Positions 20,301 through 28,800 of a stretch of 64,000 nucleotides of DNA are shown here, piece after piece; position 1 is the first letter of the stretch; every line of letters begins with the position of its first letter. The stretch is taken from contig NZ_WUMV01000001.1 of the NCBI RefSeq assembly GCF_009826895.1, positions 434,001 to 498,000 on the forward strand, written 5' to 3'. The translations under genes were made by a program, and so were the position numbers. The notes under the pieces are model-generated. The model was not told where the DNA came from and did not search any database. It saw only the letters and a list, made by a program, of their open reading frames with translations. This stretch comes from Stappia sediminis. Lineage in GTDB: Bacteria > Pseudomonadota > Alphaproteobacteria > Rhizobiales > Stappiaceae.

Positions 20301-20953
20301 CAGCAAGGGCGTTTCGGGGCGAACGGGGCCGCATTCCGGCAGGCGAGGGGGATGGCAGGGGCGCGTGCCGCCGCGCCTTCCGTGTCGCTTTGGCGCTCGC
20401 GTTCGCCGCAGGGCTCGGCGCTTGCGCCAGCACCACGCCTTCCGCGCTATACGGCTTGAACGCGCCGCGCAGCGTGCAGGGCGCGGCAGCCCGCAGCAGC
20501 CGCCAGATACTTGTGCCGCAGCCTTCCGCGCTGCAAGCGCTTGATACGGTCAATATCGCCGTCGTCGATACCGGTCCGATCTACACCTATTTTCCGCGCG
20601 CGGCATGGTCGGACACGCTTCCGAAAGTCGTGCAGGCCAAGATCATCGAAACGCTGGAAAACACCGGGCGCCTTCGCGGTGTCGGGCGCCCGGGCGAGGG
20701 GCTACTGATCGATTACCAGCTCCAGACGGACCTGAGAGCCTTCGAGCTTCGCATCGACGGTCAGGACCGTGCCTATGTGGAAATCGCGGCACGGCTTCTC
20801 AACGACCGCACTGGAAGGGCGCAAGCCAGCCGCGTTTTCTCGGCTCAGGTTCCCTCGCGCGGCGTCAACGTGGATCAGGCGGTTGAAGCCATGAATGCCG
20901 CCGTGGACCAGGTGTTGAGCGAGATGGCGGCCTGGGTGCTGCGCCAGGTCTGA
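20297..20953 (+). CDS. ABC-type transport auxiliary lipoprotein (PqiC/DUF330-like)
   Basis: 218-residue lipoprotein completing the MCE lipid transporter, as PqiC-like proteins do. The lipobox is LGAC (Cys43) after a hydrophobic stretch. 'LYGLNAPRSV', 'ILVPQPSALQALDT', 'WSDTLPKVVQAKIIETLENTG' and 'LQTDLRAFEL' follow the ABC_trans_aux domain pattern. It starts with GTG overlapping the MCE stop (GTGA). The n-region is long (about 28 residues), so a later start is possible, but no in-frame ATG precedes the signal. It likely bridges the periplasm to an outer-membrane site. Confidence 0.83.
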   Translation: MTARAFRGERGRIPAGEGDGRGACRRAFRVALALAFAAGLGACASTTPSALYGLNAPRSVQGAAARSSRQILVPQPSALQALDTVNIAVVDTGPIYTYFPRAAWSDTLPKVVQAKIIETLENTGRLRGVGRPGEGLLIDYQLQTDLRAFELRIDGQDRAYVEIAARLLNDRTGRAQASRVFSAQVPSRGVNVDQAVEAMNAAVDQVLSEMAAWVLRQV

Positions 20954-21036
20954 GCCCTGATGGGGCGTTTCCCAGGGAAGCGTTCCAGAACCAATGAGTC
21001 CTGGCCGAACTGTCTTTTTCCTTGGTGAAATTGAAA

Positions 21037-21073
21037 GAAAAAGGGGCGCATCCGGCTGGATTGCGCCCCTTTT
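21037..21073. terminator. Bidirectional hairpin terminator after the lipid-transport operon
   Basis: AAAAAGGGGCGCA (about 21038-21050) pairs with TGCGCCCCTTTT (21062-21073). The T-run on the plus strand and the five A residues (T on the minus strand) would serve both converging transcripts. Confidence 0.85.
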
Positions 21074-21107
21074 CCTCATAGCGGTTGTGCGTCGCTATTG
21101 AATGAGG

Positions 21108-21140
21108 ATGAGGCCCTTGCCCGGAAGGCAAGGGCCTCAT
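21108..21140. terminator. Second hairpin between converging genes
   Basis: A 14-bp perfect stem ATGAGGCCCTTGCC / GGCAAGGGCCTCAT with a 5-nt loop sits 5 bp after the end of the large minus-strand gene. It lacks a good T-run, so it may be a processing or pause structure as much as a terminator. Confidence 0.6.
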
Positions 21141-21145
21141 TTCGA

Positions 21146-24100
21146 TCAGTCGAGCCTGCCGCTCGCATGCGCGAGCATCGTGTAGACCTTGCCGGTATCC
21201 GACGTCAGATAGGTCTGGCTCAGCATGCTGTCGCGGTCGTTGCGCGAAACCTGGGCAAGAAGCTGCTCGAAGTCGCGGATATAGCGGTCTACCGCGCCGC
21301 GGAATTCCGCGTCTCTTGCATACTTCTGGCGGATTTCGTCAAACGTCTGCTGCCCTTGAAGGGTGTAGAGCCGACGGGTGAACACGTGCCGTTCGCCGCG
21401 CTTGTAACGATCCCAGAGATCAAGGAAGGTCTCATGGTCGATCGCGCGGGCAATGTCCATCGACAGTGAATTGAGCGATTCAACCATGTGCAGCGGAGAG
21501 CGGCCGTTAGAGCCCGCGTCGACCTTCGGTGCCTCTTCCGCCGCCTCGTCGCGCGAGGCACGGCGAAGAAGGTCGCTCACCCAGCCGCGGCCCTGCGGTT
21601 GCAGCTCTTCCTGGCGGGGCTTTTCCAGGTCGCTCAGCGATACCTTGCGCGGCTCGGCACGTTCCTCACGAGGAGCGGCCGGAGCCTGGCTGGTCTGCGG
21701 CTGAGAGGAGGGCTGGCGCTCGCGCGCAGCCGGCTCGGCAGACGCATTGGGCGCGGAGCGGTTGGTGGCGGATGCCTGCTGCAACTGCGCCTTTTCGCCG
21801 GAACGCGACACGTCCAGCGAATTGGACTGCTTGGCAACGATATCCGACAGTTCGCCGAGTGCCCGCACCTGCTCGCTGACGATCTTGCGAAGCGCCGCGG
21901 TTGATTCCTCCGCCTCTTCGGGAAGATCCAGGATACCCTGCTTCAGCTCCGCGCGCGTAGCTTCGAGTTCGCGATGGACGTCCTTGGCGACATCGCGCAT
22001 GCGCGTCGTCGCTTCGGTGAAGCGTTCGGAAGCTTCTCCCAGCATCCGCGACATCTCGGTGACGATCTCGTCTTCCGCCGCCTTGATGGATTCGCGGGCC
22101 TTCTGCCCTTCGAGCCCGGCGGAACGGCGCATGGACTCGAACTGCTCGGTAATCGCCTGGGTCGCCCTTTCGGCGGCGGCGGCCAGCATCGTCGTCACTT
22201 CGCGGGTCTTGTCGTCCGCCGAATTCAGGGTTGCGGAAAGCTGGTCGGTGAAGCTGCGCATCAGGATGTCGACAGCTTCGGTTTTCGCGAGCAACGTATC
22301 GGCCACATCTTCGATCGCCGTACGGCGGTCGGCGATGCGCGAGGAAACGTTCGCATCCGTTTCCTCCAGCTTCCGAGCGGCGTCCGAAAGCTGGCGCCCC
22401 TGCTCCTCGAAGCGGTGGGCGAGGGCGGTGATATCCGCAAGCACCGTGTTGGAAACATCGCGCAGCAGGCCGACTTGCTGGTCGATCGTGCCGGTGGATG
22501 TATTCGTTTCCTGGACGGCGCGGTCGACGGCGGTCCGGAACTCGCCGGCGCTGCGCGACAGGCCGCTTTCGACCGTCGAAAGGTTGAGGCCGGCTTGCTC
22601 CAGAACCTCGCTGAGCGTCCCGTTTGCCTGGTTCAGCCGGTCGAGGATGCCGCTGATGTCTTCCTCCAGCCGCGCCTTTGTCGACTGCAGGACGTCGGCA
22701 GCCGAGTTGCTTCGCTCATCCAGCGAGTTGATGATGCTGTCGCCGGCTTCCACCAGGGCCCTGGTCGTTTCCAGCCCCTTGCGGGCGAAGTCGTCGGCGG
22801 TCTCGCGGCCCTTGACGGTGATCGCGTCGAGGATGGCCGAATGGACCTCTTCGACACGCACCGTGAGACTGCGAGCGCGCTCCTCGATCGTTTCGACGAG
22901 GACATTGCCGTCCGTCCCGATGAGCCTGGACATTTCCTCGGTCCGCTCGCCGAGCGACTTGTTGAGTTCATCCGCCTGGGAAAGCAGGTTGGCCGCCACC
23001 GCATGACCGCGTTGCGACAGCATGTCGGCTGCCTCGCGCACGGCTTCGGAAATGCGCCCGCGCACATCGTCCGTCTCGCCGGAGATGAGATTTCGGATTT
23101 CTTCCGTGGCACGGCCAAGGATCAGGCGGGCCTGTTCGCTCTCCGCCGACAGCGCGCCGGACAGTTCCGCGACCGTCCGCGACAGGTCGGTGCGGGCCTT
23201 TTCCGTCTCGCCGCCAAGCGAATCCGCCATTTCCGCGAGCGTTCCCACATACAGCGCACGTGCCTTCTCGCTTTCCGCGGCGAGGCTGCGGGCAGCCTCG
23301 TTGACGGCGGTGAAGACAAGATCGCGCACCTGCTGGCTTTCGCCGGAAAGGGCACTCGTCGCCTGCGTGATTGCATGGGTGATCGATTCCGCGGCCTTGG
23401 TGCTTTCGCCCTGCAGGACGCCTCGCGCCTCGCCAATGGAACCGAGGATGATCTCGCGCAGCCGGCCGCTTTCGCCGCCGAGTTTGTCGGTGGCTTCGTT
23501 CACGGACGTATCGATGATCATGCGCAGGCGGTCGCCTTCGCCGCCGAGGCGGCTGGTCGCATCGTTGATCGAAGCGTCCACAAGTTCGCGCAGCCTCTCG
23601 CCTTCGCCGGAGAGCGAGCCCGAAACCCGGTCGATCGTCTGCGAGGCGATGTCGATGACACCGGTGACGGCAACGCGTGCCTTCTCCGTTTCGGAGGACA
23701 GTGTGCCGGATATCGCGGCAAGGCGCTCGGACAGGATCTGCTCGAGCTTGCCGGCCCGGCTGTCGAGCGTTTCCGCCACCTCGAACACCTTCGCGCCGAG
23801 GGAGACGTTGATTTCCGCCACGCGATCGGCAAGCGAGTCCGTGAGTTCCTGGCTTTGCCGGGCAAGCACGGTGCCCGCGGCTTCGAGCCTTTCGTCGAGT
23901 GCGCTCGCCATTTCGTTCTGGCCCGCCACGAACGCGGAGGCGATTTCGCGGGTGCGGGCGATCAGCGTTTCGCTGATCTGGCGTCCGCGCGCATCGAGTG
24001 CCTGATCGATCCGCTCCGCGCCCGAAGACATGGTCTCGGCAAGATGCGTCGTCTTGTCCGTCAGGGCCGTCGCCGCATTCTCGACCTTCTCGCCGATCGA

Positions 24101-27082
24101 CTTTTCGAAGGTCGCCAGGTGCTGCTCGATGGACGTACCGATCTCGTCGGAGCGTCGCGTCAGGCTGCGACCGATCGATTCCGCGCGGTTTCCAAGGCTA
24201 GCGCCGACCTCGTCGACCTTGGCCGATAGATGCTCGGTGATCGCGTCGGTGCGGGTCTCAAGCACATTGGTGAGTGCCTGCGTCTTGCTTTCAAGCGCTT
24301 CGGCAAGAGCGGATGTGCGGCCTTCCAGGGCTTCCGAAAGGGCGTTGGTGCGTCCTTCGATCGCTTCGTTCAGGGTCGCGGTGCGCTCATGCATCGCCGC
24401 CTCGAAGGTGGCCGTGCGCTGGTTGAGCGTCATGTCCAGCGTCTCGATGCGCCCGTCGAGCGTCTCGCCAAGCGCGTTCGTACGCTCGCCAAGCGTGGAA
24501 TCGATTGCCTTTGCGCGGCTTTCAAGTGTCTCGTTGAGCGTCGACAGACGAGCACCGAACGTCTCGTCGATCGCCTGAACACGGCCTTCAAGCGTGCCAT
24601 CGAGCCTCGACAAGCGTGCATCGAAAGTTTCGTCGATCGCCCTTGAGCGGCTCTCCAGGGTTTCGTCGAGCGCCGAAAGACGGGCGCCGAATGTCTCGTC
24701 GATCGCCTGGGCGCGCCCTTCGAGCGTCCCGTCGAGTGTGGAAAGGCGTGCGTCGAAGGTTTCGTCGATCGTTCTTATGCGGCCGTCAAGCGTATCGTCG
24801 AGCCGCGTGAGGCGCATGTCGAAGGAATCGTCGATATGCGCGATACGGCTGTCGAGAGAAGTGGTCAGCGCGTTCGTGCGCTCGCCGAACTTCGTGTCGA
24901 TGTAATGGATGCGGCTGTCGAGCGTCTCTGCGATTGCGCTGTTGCGTTCGTCGAAGGCGGCGATCAGACGGTCGCCACGCTCGCCGACGATGCTTTCAAG
25001 CTGTTCGAGCCTCGTGCCGAGGCTCGCCTGCAGGACGTCGCTGCGATGTTCGAGAGTTCCGGTGAAACGCTCGCCCGCGGCGATGATTTCCTGGGAGGCC
25101 TTCGAACCGCGCGAACCGATGAGTTCCGCAAGATCGGTGCCGGTCTGGGCCAGTTTCTGTCCGATCGCGACCGTCTGCTCCGAAAGCGTGCCGGATATCT
25201 GGCCCGATGCGCTTTCCAGCGTGTCACGGAAGAGGTTGGTCTGGCCTTCGATAAGTTCGGCGATCTCCTTGCCGCGCAGGTTGAGGCGGTTGTCGAGCGT
25301 CTCGCCATTGATGGAAATCGCTTCGTGGATGCGCTCGCCGACCTGGTCGAGGCGGTTGGCAAGCTCCGTGCCGCGTACCGAGATAGTGTCGGTGAGGTTC
25401 GCCGCCGTTTCGTCGAGCTTCGTGGCGATTTCGCCGCCGCGCAGCGAAAGGTCGACAACGATGGACTCGCCGGTGCCGCGCAGGATTTCGGCCACTTCGC
25501 TCGTGCGGCTCGACAGGGTTTCGATAATCTCCGTACCCTTGTGCGCGATCGCGTGGGCGACATCCTCTCCGCGCCGGGAGATGCTGTCGACGACCTGCTC
25601 CCTCGTGGTGGAAAGGGATTGGTCGAGCGCGGTGACGCGGGTGTCGATCGTCGACATCAGGTTTTCGGTGCGCCCGGTGATCGTGTCGATCAGGCGTCCG
25701 CTCGTCAGCGACAGGTTGGAATTGATCTCCTCGCTGCGTTCGGTGATGGACTGCTCGACAGCCGCGCCCGTGGCGGCGATCTGGTCGGTCAGTTCCTTGC
25801 CGCGCACCGACAGGGCCTCGGTGAGGGAGGTCGATGTCGTCGACAGCGTATCGTTGATTTCCTGTCCGCGCTGCGAAAGCGTCTCGATGAAGCCGCTTGC
25901 GGTATTGGCGAAGCGGGAATTGATGTCGTCGCCGCGTGTCGCCAGCGTTTCCGTCAGTTCCGTGCTCGTACGGTTCATCGTGTCGACGAGTTCGGAGCCT
26001 GTGGAGGTCAGCCTTTCGACATAGTCGGAGCTGCGCGATGTCAGGCTGTCGATGAGCTCAGCGCCTGCCGCGTTGAAGGTCTCGGTGATGTTGGTCACGC
26101 GGGAATCGACGGTCGATGTCAGTTCTCCGACCCGATCCTCGATCGCATCGGTCAGCCGTGCGGTCGCCGCATCGACGGAATTGTCGAATTTCTGGGTCGT
26201 GGTGTCGAGCTGCTCGGCAAGGGCCTCATGCGCGCCCGCCAGCGCATCGCGCACGCGGTCGGCATTCGTGATGACCGCTTCGCGCTGCGTGACGAGTTCC
26301 TCGATCAGCGAGCGGATCTTGAGTTCGTTGTCATTGTAGGAACGCTCGAGCGAGGAAACCTCGTTGTGAACGAGAACCTCAAGCTCGCTGGCGCGTGCGA
26401 TCGCCCGCTCGATGCCGTCGCCCATGGCCGTGACCTCGCGGCGGATCGCCTGGCCGACACTGAGGATGGATTCCTTGGCGATGTCTTCCGGCTCGGCCAA
26501 GCGCAGTGCGACTTCCGTCATTCCGCGGGCGACGTTGCGCATTTCCTGGGCGCGCCAGATCATCATCGCCATGACCCAGAAGAAGACGATGGGAACACCG
26601 ACCGCGACCAGCGAAAGGACCAGCCCCGGCGCATTTGCGAGGTCGGCAAGGCTCGTGATGGTGGCGGCTTCCGCCTTGAAGGCGTTGAGGGCCAGCATGG
26701 TGCCGATCCCGCCCCAGATGGCGCTGAGCAGGAGGGCGATCCAGAATGGCGTCGAAGAAGGACGGCGCTGGAGCGAATAGATCAGGTTGCCGATGGAGCG
26801 GCGGTCGTCGTTGGCAGCGGAAGTCGGCCGCCCGCCACCACGCCCGCGGCGGCGGCGCTGCGCCTGCTGCGGGGCTTGTTCTTCGGCCGTTTCGCCAACG
26901 GCCGGCTTTTCCGCCTGTTTTTCCGCGTTTTCCGGTGCGCGGGCTTCGGGCGCGGTTTCGCTCGCGCTCGCTTCCGCCTCCTGCGATGTGTCGTCCGGTC
27001 CGCCGAAATCGATTTTCAGCGCTTCTTCCACAGCCGAAAGGGCCGCTTCCGCCGGATCTTTCATCTTCGGGGGATTTGCCAT
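21146..27082 (-). CDS. Giant GPR-like coiled-coil membrane protein (apolipoprotein-type hendecad repeats)
   Basis: 1978-residue protein. Residues 1-90 are acidic then Arg/Gly-rich. Two membrane helices follow (about 112-133 and 153-176), then a helical rod and a Gln/Pro-rich linker (about 1760-1860). The conserved globular C-terminus contains 'FTRRLYTLQGQQTFDEI'. From about residue 270 to 1490 the chain can be cut without a gap into roughly 110 units of exactly 11 residues. These first follow a pattern like LEGRTSALAEA and, from about residue 1160, a 22-residue double unit such as INDATSRLGGE. This is the architecture of Growth Pole Ring protein (about 2100 residues) in Agrobacterium, needed for polar growth, and of related apolipoprotein A/E-domain proteins in Hyphomicrobiales. 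A structural pole-organising role is inferred. Confidence 0.82.
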   Translation of the reverse strand: MANPPKMKDPAEAALSAVEEALKIDFGGPDDTSQEAEASASETAPEARAPENAEKQAEKPAVGETAEEQAPQQAQRRRRGRGGGRPTSAANDDRRSIGNLIYSLQRRPSSTPFWIALLLSAIWGGIGTMLALNAFKAEAATITSLADLANAPGLVLSLVAVGVPIVFFWVMAMMIWRAQEMRNVARGMTEVALRLAEPEDIAKESILSVGQAIRREVTAMGDGIERAIARASELEVLVHNEVSSLERSYNDNELKIRSLIEELVTQREAVITNADRVRDALAGAHEALAEQLDTTTQKFDNSVDAATARLTDAIEDRVGELTSTVDSRVTNITETFNAAGAELIDSLTSRSSDYVERLTSTGSELVDTMNRTSTELTETLATRGDDINSRFANTASGFIETLSQRGQEINDTLSTTSTSLTEALSVRGKELTDQIAATGAAVEQSITERSEEINSNLSLTSGRLIDTITGRTENLMSTIDTRVTALDQSLSTTREQVVDSISRRGEDVAHAIAHKGTEIIETLSSRTSEVAEILRGTGESIVVDLSLRGGEIATKLDETAANLTDTISVRGTELANRLDQVGERIHEAISINGETLDNRLNLRGKEIAELIEGQTNLFRDTLESASGQISGTLSEQTVAIGQKLAQTGTDLAELIGSRGSKASQEIIAAGERFTGTLEHRSDVLQASLGTRLEQLESIVGERGDRLIAAFDERNSAIAETLDSRIHYIDTKFGERTNALTTSLDSRIAHIDDSFDMRLTRLDDTLDGRIRTIDETFDARLSTLDGTLEGRAQAIDETFGARLSALDETLESRSRAIDETFDARLSRLDGTLEGRVQAIDETFGARLSTLNETLESRAKAIDSTLGERTNALGETLDGRIETLDMTLNQRTATFEAAMHERTATLNEAIEGRTNALSEALEGRTSALAEALESKTQALTNVLETRTDAITEHLSAKVDEVGASLGNRAESIGRSLTRRSDEIGTSIEQHLATFEKSIGEKVENAATALTDKTTHLAETMSSGAERIDQALDARGRQISETLIARTREIASAFVAGQNEMASALDERLEAAGTVLARQSQELTDSLADRVAEINVSLGAKVFEVAETLDSRAGKLEQILSERLAAISGTLSSETEKARVAVTGVIDIASQTIDRVSGSLSGEGERLRELVDASINDATSRLGGEGDRLRMIIDTSVNEATDKLGGESGRLREIILGSIGEARGVLQGESTKAAESITHAITQATSALSGESQQVRDLVFTAVNEAARSLAAESEKARALYVGTLAEMADSLGGETEKARTDLSRTVAELSGALSAESEQARLILGRATEEIRNLISGETDDVRGRISEAVREAADMLSQRGHAVAANLLSQADELNKSLGERTEEMSRLIGTDGNVLVETIEERARSLTVRVEEVHSAILDAITVKGRETADDFARKGLETTRALVEAGDSIINSLDERSNSAADVLQSTKARLEEDISGILDRLNQANGTLSEVLEQAGLNLSTVESGLSRSAGEFRTAVDRAVQETNTSTGTIDQQVGLLRDVSNTVLADITALAHRFEEQGRQLSDAARKLEETDANVSSRIADRRTAIEDVADTLLAKTEAVDILMRSFTDQLSATLNSADDKTREVTTMLAAAAERATQAITEQFESMRRSAGLEGQKARESIKAAEDEIVTEMSRMLGEASERFTEATTRMRDVAKDVHRELEATRAELKQGILDLPEEAEESTAALRKIVSEQVRALGELSDIVAKQSNSLDVSRSGEKAQLQQASATNRSAPNASAEPAARERQPSSQPQTSQAPAAPREERAEPRKVSLSDLEKPRQEELQPQGRGWVSDLLRRASRDEAAEEAPKVDAGSNGRSPLHMVESLNSLSMDIARAIDHETFLDLWDRYKRGERHVFTRRLYTLQGQQTFDEIRQKYARDAEFRGAVDRYIRDFEQLLAQVSRNDRDSMLSQTYLTSDTGKVYTMLAHASGRLD

Positions 27083-27351
27083 CTGTCGTTGCCTCGCGTC
27101 CGTACTCTCAACTCACCGGCCGCCGCAGCTTATATCGAGTCGCGCTGCGTGCCAGGGTGCGTCAAGGAAGTGTGCTCCAGAAGCTTACAGCCCTCAGGGG
27201 CCCCTTGAGAACACTATCCGGGTGGATCGCATTTGCGCATCTGTTGCCGCTTGCGCGCAAATACGATCATCCAGCCTTGCCGCATCACCATAGCTAATGA
27301 CACAATAACACCACCCTAACAAGGATTTGCGGCTGTCCCCGCAATGAGCAA

Positions 27352-27675
27352 ATGAGCAAAATCAAGGCGAAAATCGGGTCGAAGAGTGCATCTTCCGAAG
27401 TTGCTGCAAAAGCTTCGTCCAAGCCCTCGCCGACGCGCCGGTTGACGGCCGCGCAGCGTTCGTGGCTCGAGCGGGGCCTCGATCAGGCCGGAGGGAAGCT
27501 GCCCTTGTTCGATGTCGGGGGACGGGAAATTTCGCATAGAACGATCCGCGCCTGTATCGCCGCAGGCCTTGCAGAACCTTGGTTTTCCAACCCTATCAAG
27601 CCTGACTGGCTCGTCTGCCGGCTCACGGAAGAAGGCTATCGCGCGCTCGGCAAGGCACCCCCCGGCGATCTTTGA
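27352..27675 (+). CDS. Small conserved-looking hypothetical protein
   Basis: 107 residues: a basic, Ser/Lys/Ala-rich N-terminus (1-30) and a compact C-terminal domain starting 'RRLTAAQRSWLERGLDQAGGKLPLFD' in two pieces and containing 'ISHRTIRACIAAGLAEPWF' and 'CRLTEEGYRAL'. The end resembles a winged-helix or helix-turn-helix 'TEEGYRAL' tail, so a DNA-associated role is possible but unproven. The start ATG is preceded by an 8-bp direct repeat (ATGAGCAA twice, at 27344 and 27352); the first copy is out of frame. Function unknown. Confidence 0.65.
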   Translation: MSKIKAKIGSKSASSEVAAKASSKPSPTRRLTAAQRSWLERGLDQAGGKLPLFDVGGREISHRTIRACIAAGLAEPWFSNPIKPDWLVCRLTEEGYRALGKAPPGDL

Positions 27676-27775
27676 AAGACATCTCCTCCGATCGCAAATT
27701 CGTGGTGCGTCTGGCGTTAACTTTCAGCCTCGTAAAGGTTCGTTAACCTTAATATTTAGAAGTTGAATAATTGTG

Positions 27776-27791
27776 TTAACCAAAAAATAAC
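27776..27791 (+). promoter_or_regulatory. CtrA-like half-site pair upstream of the Hpt gene
   Basis: TTAA (27776-27779), a 7-nt gap, then ATAAC (27787-27791), close to the TTAA-N7-TTAAC consensus of the cell-cycle regulator CtrA. Two more GTTAAC sequences lie upstream (about 27716 and 27752). The region is generally A/T-rich, so chance matches are possible. Confidence 0.35.
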
Positions 27792-27967
27792 TTTCTTGAA
27801 AATCTTTCGCGAAATTCACTGCATAAGTGCCTTGCCTTAACTCGAATTTGGGTTAGAGGGGCCGACTCTCGATCTTCCCCTGCCGGCTTTGGGCGGTATT
27901 CGGAGCGTCGAGACCGCTCGACCGGACGGGACAATGGTTAACGACCGGCCTGACGGAAGGTGGCGAG

Positions 27968-28336
27968 ATGGCGCAAGCAGCGTTCGGCAATTCTGGCGAG
28001 ACGGAACGGGCTCCCGATGGAGCCGCGATCGACCTTGCACATCTGGCGCGGCATACGCTCGGCAACCGCAGCCTGGAGCGGGAGGTGCTGCGTCTGTTCG
28101 TAACCCAGGCCGAGATGGTGCTTGCGCGGCTGGAAGACACTCAACACGCAATGGTGATCCGCGAGCAGGCGCATACCATCAAGGGGTCTGCGCGCGGTAT
28201 CGGCGCATGGAAGGTAGCGCTTGCGGCCGAAGCCCTGCAGGACGACACGGCAAGCGGCACCGAAAGCGCGTTGATTGTCTTGAGAAAGGCCATCGAAGAG
28301 GCGAATGCCTTCATCGCCGATCTTCTGGGCGAATGA
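27968..28336 (+). CDS. Hpt (histidine phosphotransfer) domain protein
   Basis: 122-residue stand-alone phosphorelay protein. The phospho-accepting histidine is His69 in 'EQAHTIKGSARGIGAW', matching the HxxKGSA motif of Hpt domains, within a helical bundle spanning about residues 25-120. Stand-alone Hpt proteins shuttle phosphate between a hybrid kinase and a response regulator. No kinase is adjacent, so partners are unknown. A CtrA-like box lies upstream. Confidence 0.85.
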   Translation: MAQAAFGNSGETERAPDGAAIDLAHLARHTLGNRSLEREVLRLFVTQAEMVLARLEDTQHAMVIREQAHTIKGSARGIGAWKVALAAEALQDDTASGTESALIVLRKAIEEANAFIADLLGE

Positions 28337-28464
28337 GCGCCTGCCTCACTTACTGCACTGAAACCTTTGTCGAGCGCGCATTCCGTTTCTTCCCTTGACC
28401 TTTTCGGGCGAATGGCTATGTCGGTGGCAGTTCCTGTCTGTCACCTCTTCAAGTCTGCGAGCCC

Positions 28465-28785
28465 ATGCCGAAAATTACATATGTCGCGCCCGATGGAACC
28501 AAGAGCGAGATCGATGCGCCGGTCGGGTCCACCGTCATGGAAAATGCGGTTAAGAACATGGTCGACGGCATCGAGGCCGAGTGCGGCGGCGCCTGCGCCT
28601 GCGCGACATGTCATGTCTACGTGGACGATGCCTGGGCGGAGAAGATCGGCACGCCTCAAGCGATGGAAGAGGATATGCTCGACTTCGCCTACGACGTGCG
28701 CCCGACTTCGCGTCTGTCGTGCCAGATCAAGGTGAATGAAGAACTCGACGGCCTCGTCGTGCATATCCCGGAGCGCCAGGCCTGA
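28465..28785 (+). CDS. 2Fe-2S ferredoxin (adrenodoxin/putidaredoxin type)
   Basis: 106-residue electron carrier. Cluster ligands are Cys40, Cys46, Cys49 and Cys86 (C-x5-C-x2-C...C). An extra Cys44 lies within the loop, as is usual for this group. '[21 protein letters not shown]' is the vertebrate-type ferredoxin signature region. Such proteins feed cytochrome P450s, ring-hydroxylating oxygenases or Fe-S cluster assembly. No partner gene is next to it. Confidence 0.93.
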   Translation: MPKITYVAPDGTKSEIDAPVGSTVMENAVKNMVDGIEAECGGACACATCHVYVDDAWAEKIGTPQAMEEDMLDFAYDVRPTSRLSCQIKVNEELDGLVVHIPERQA

Positions 28786-28800
28786 CGTCGAGGCTCCGCC

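Noticed and set aside
21974-27208. Very long open frames (about 751, 419 and 790 codons) on the plus strand opposite the giant gene
   Set aside because: They lie antisense to a highly repetitive Leu/Arg/Glu/Thr-coding gene and exist because its codon bias avoids stop codons in that frame. They lack ribosome sites and resemble nothing but the reverse reading of the repeats.
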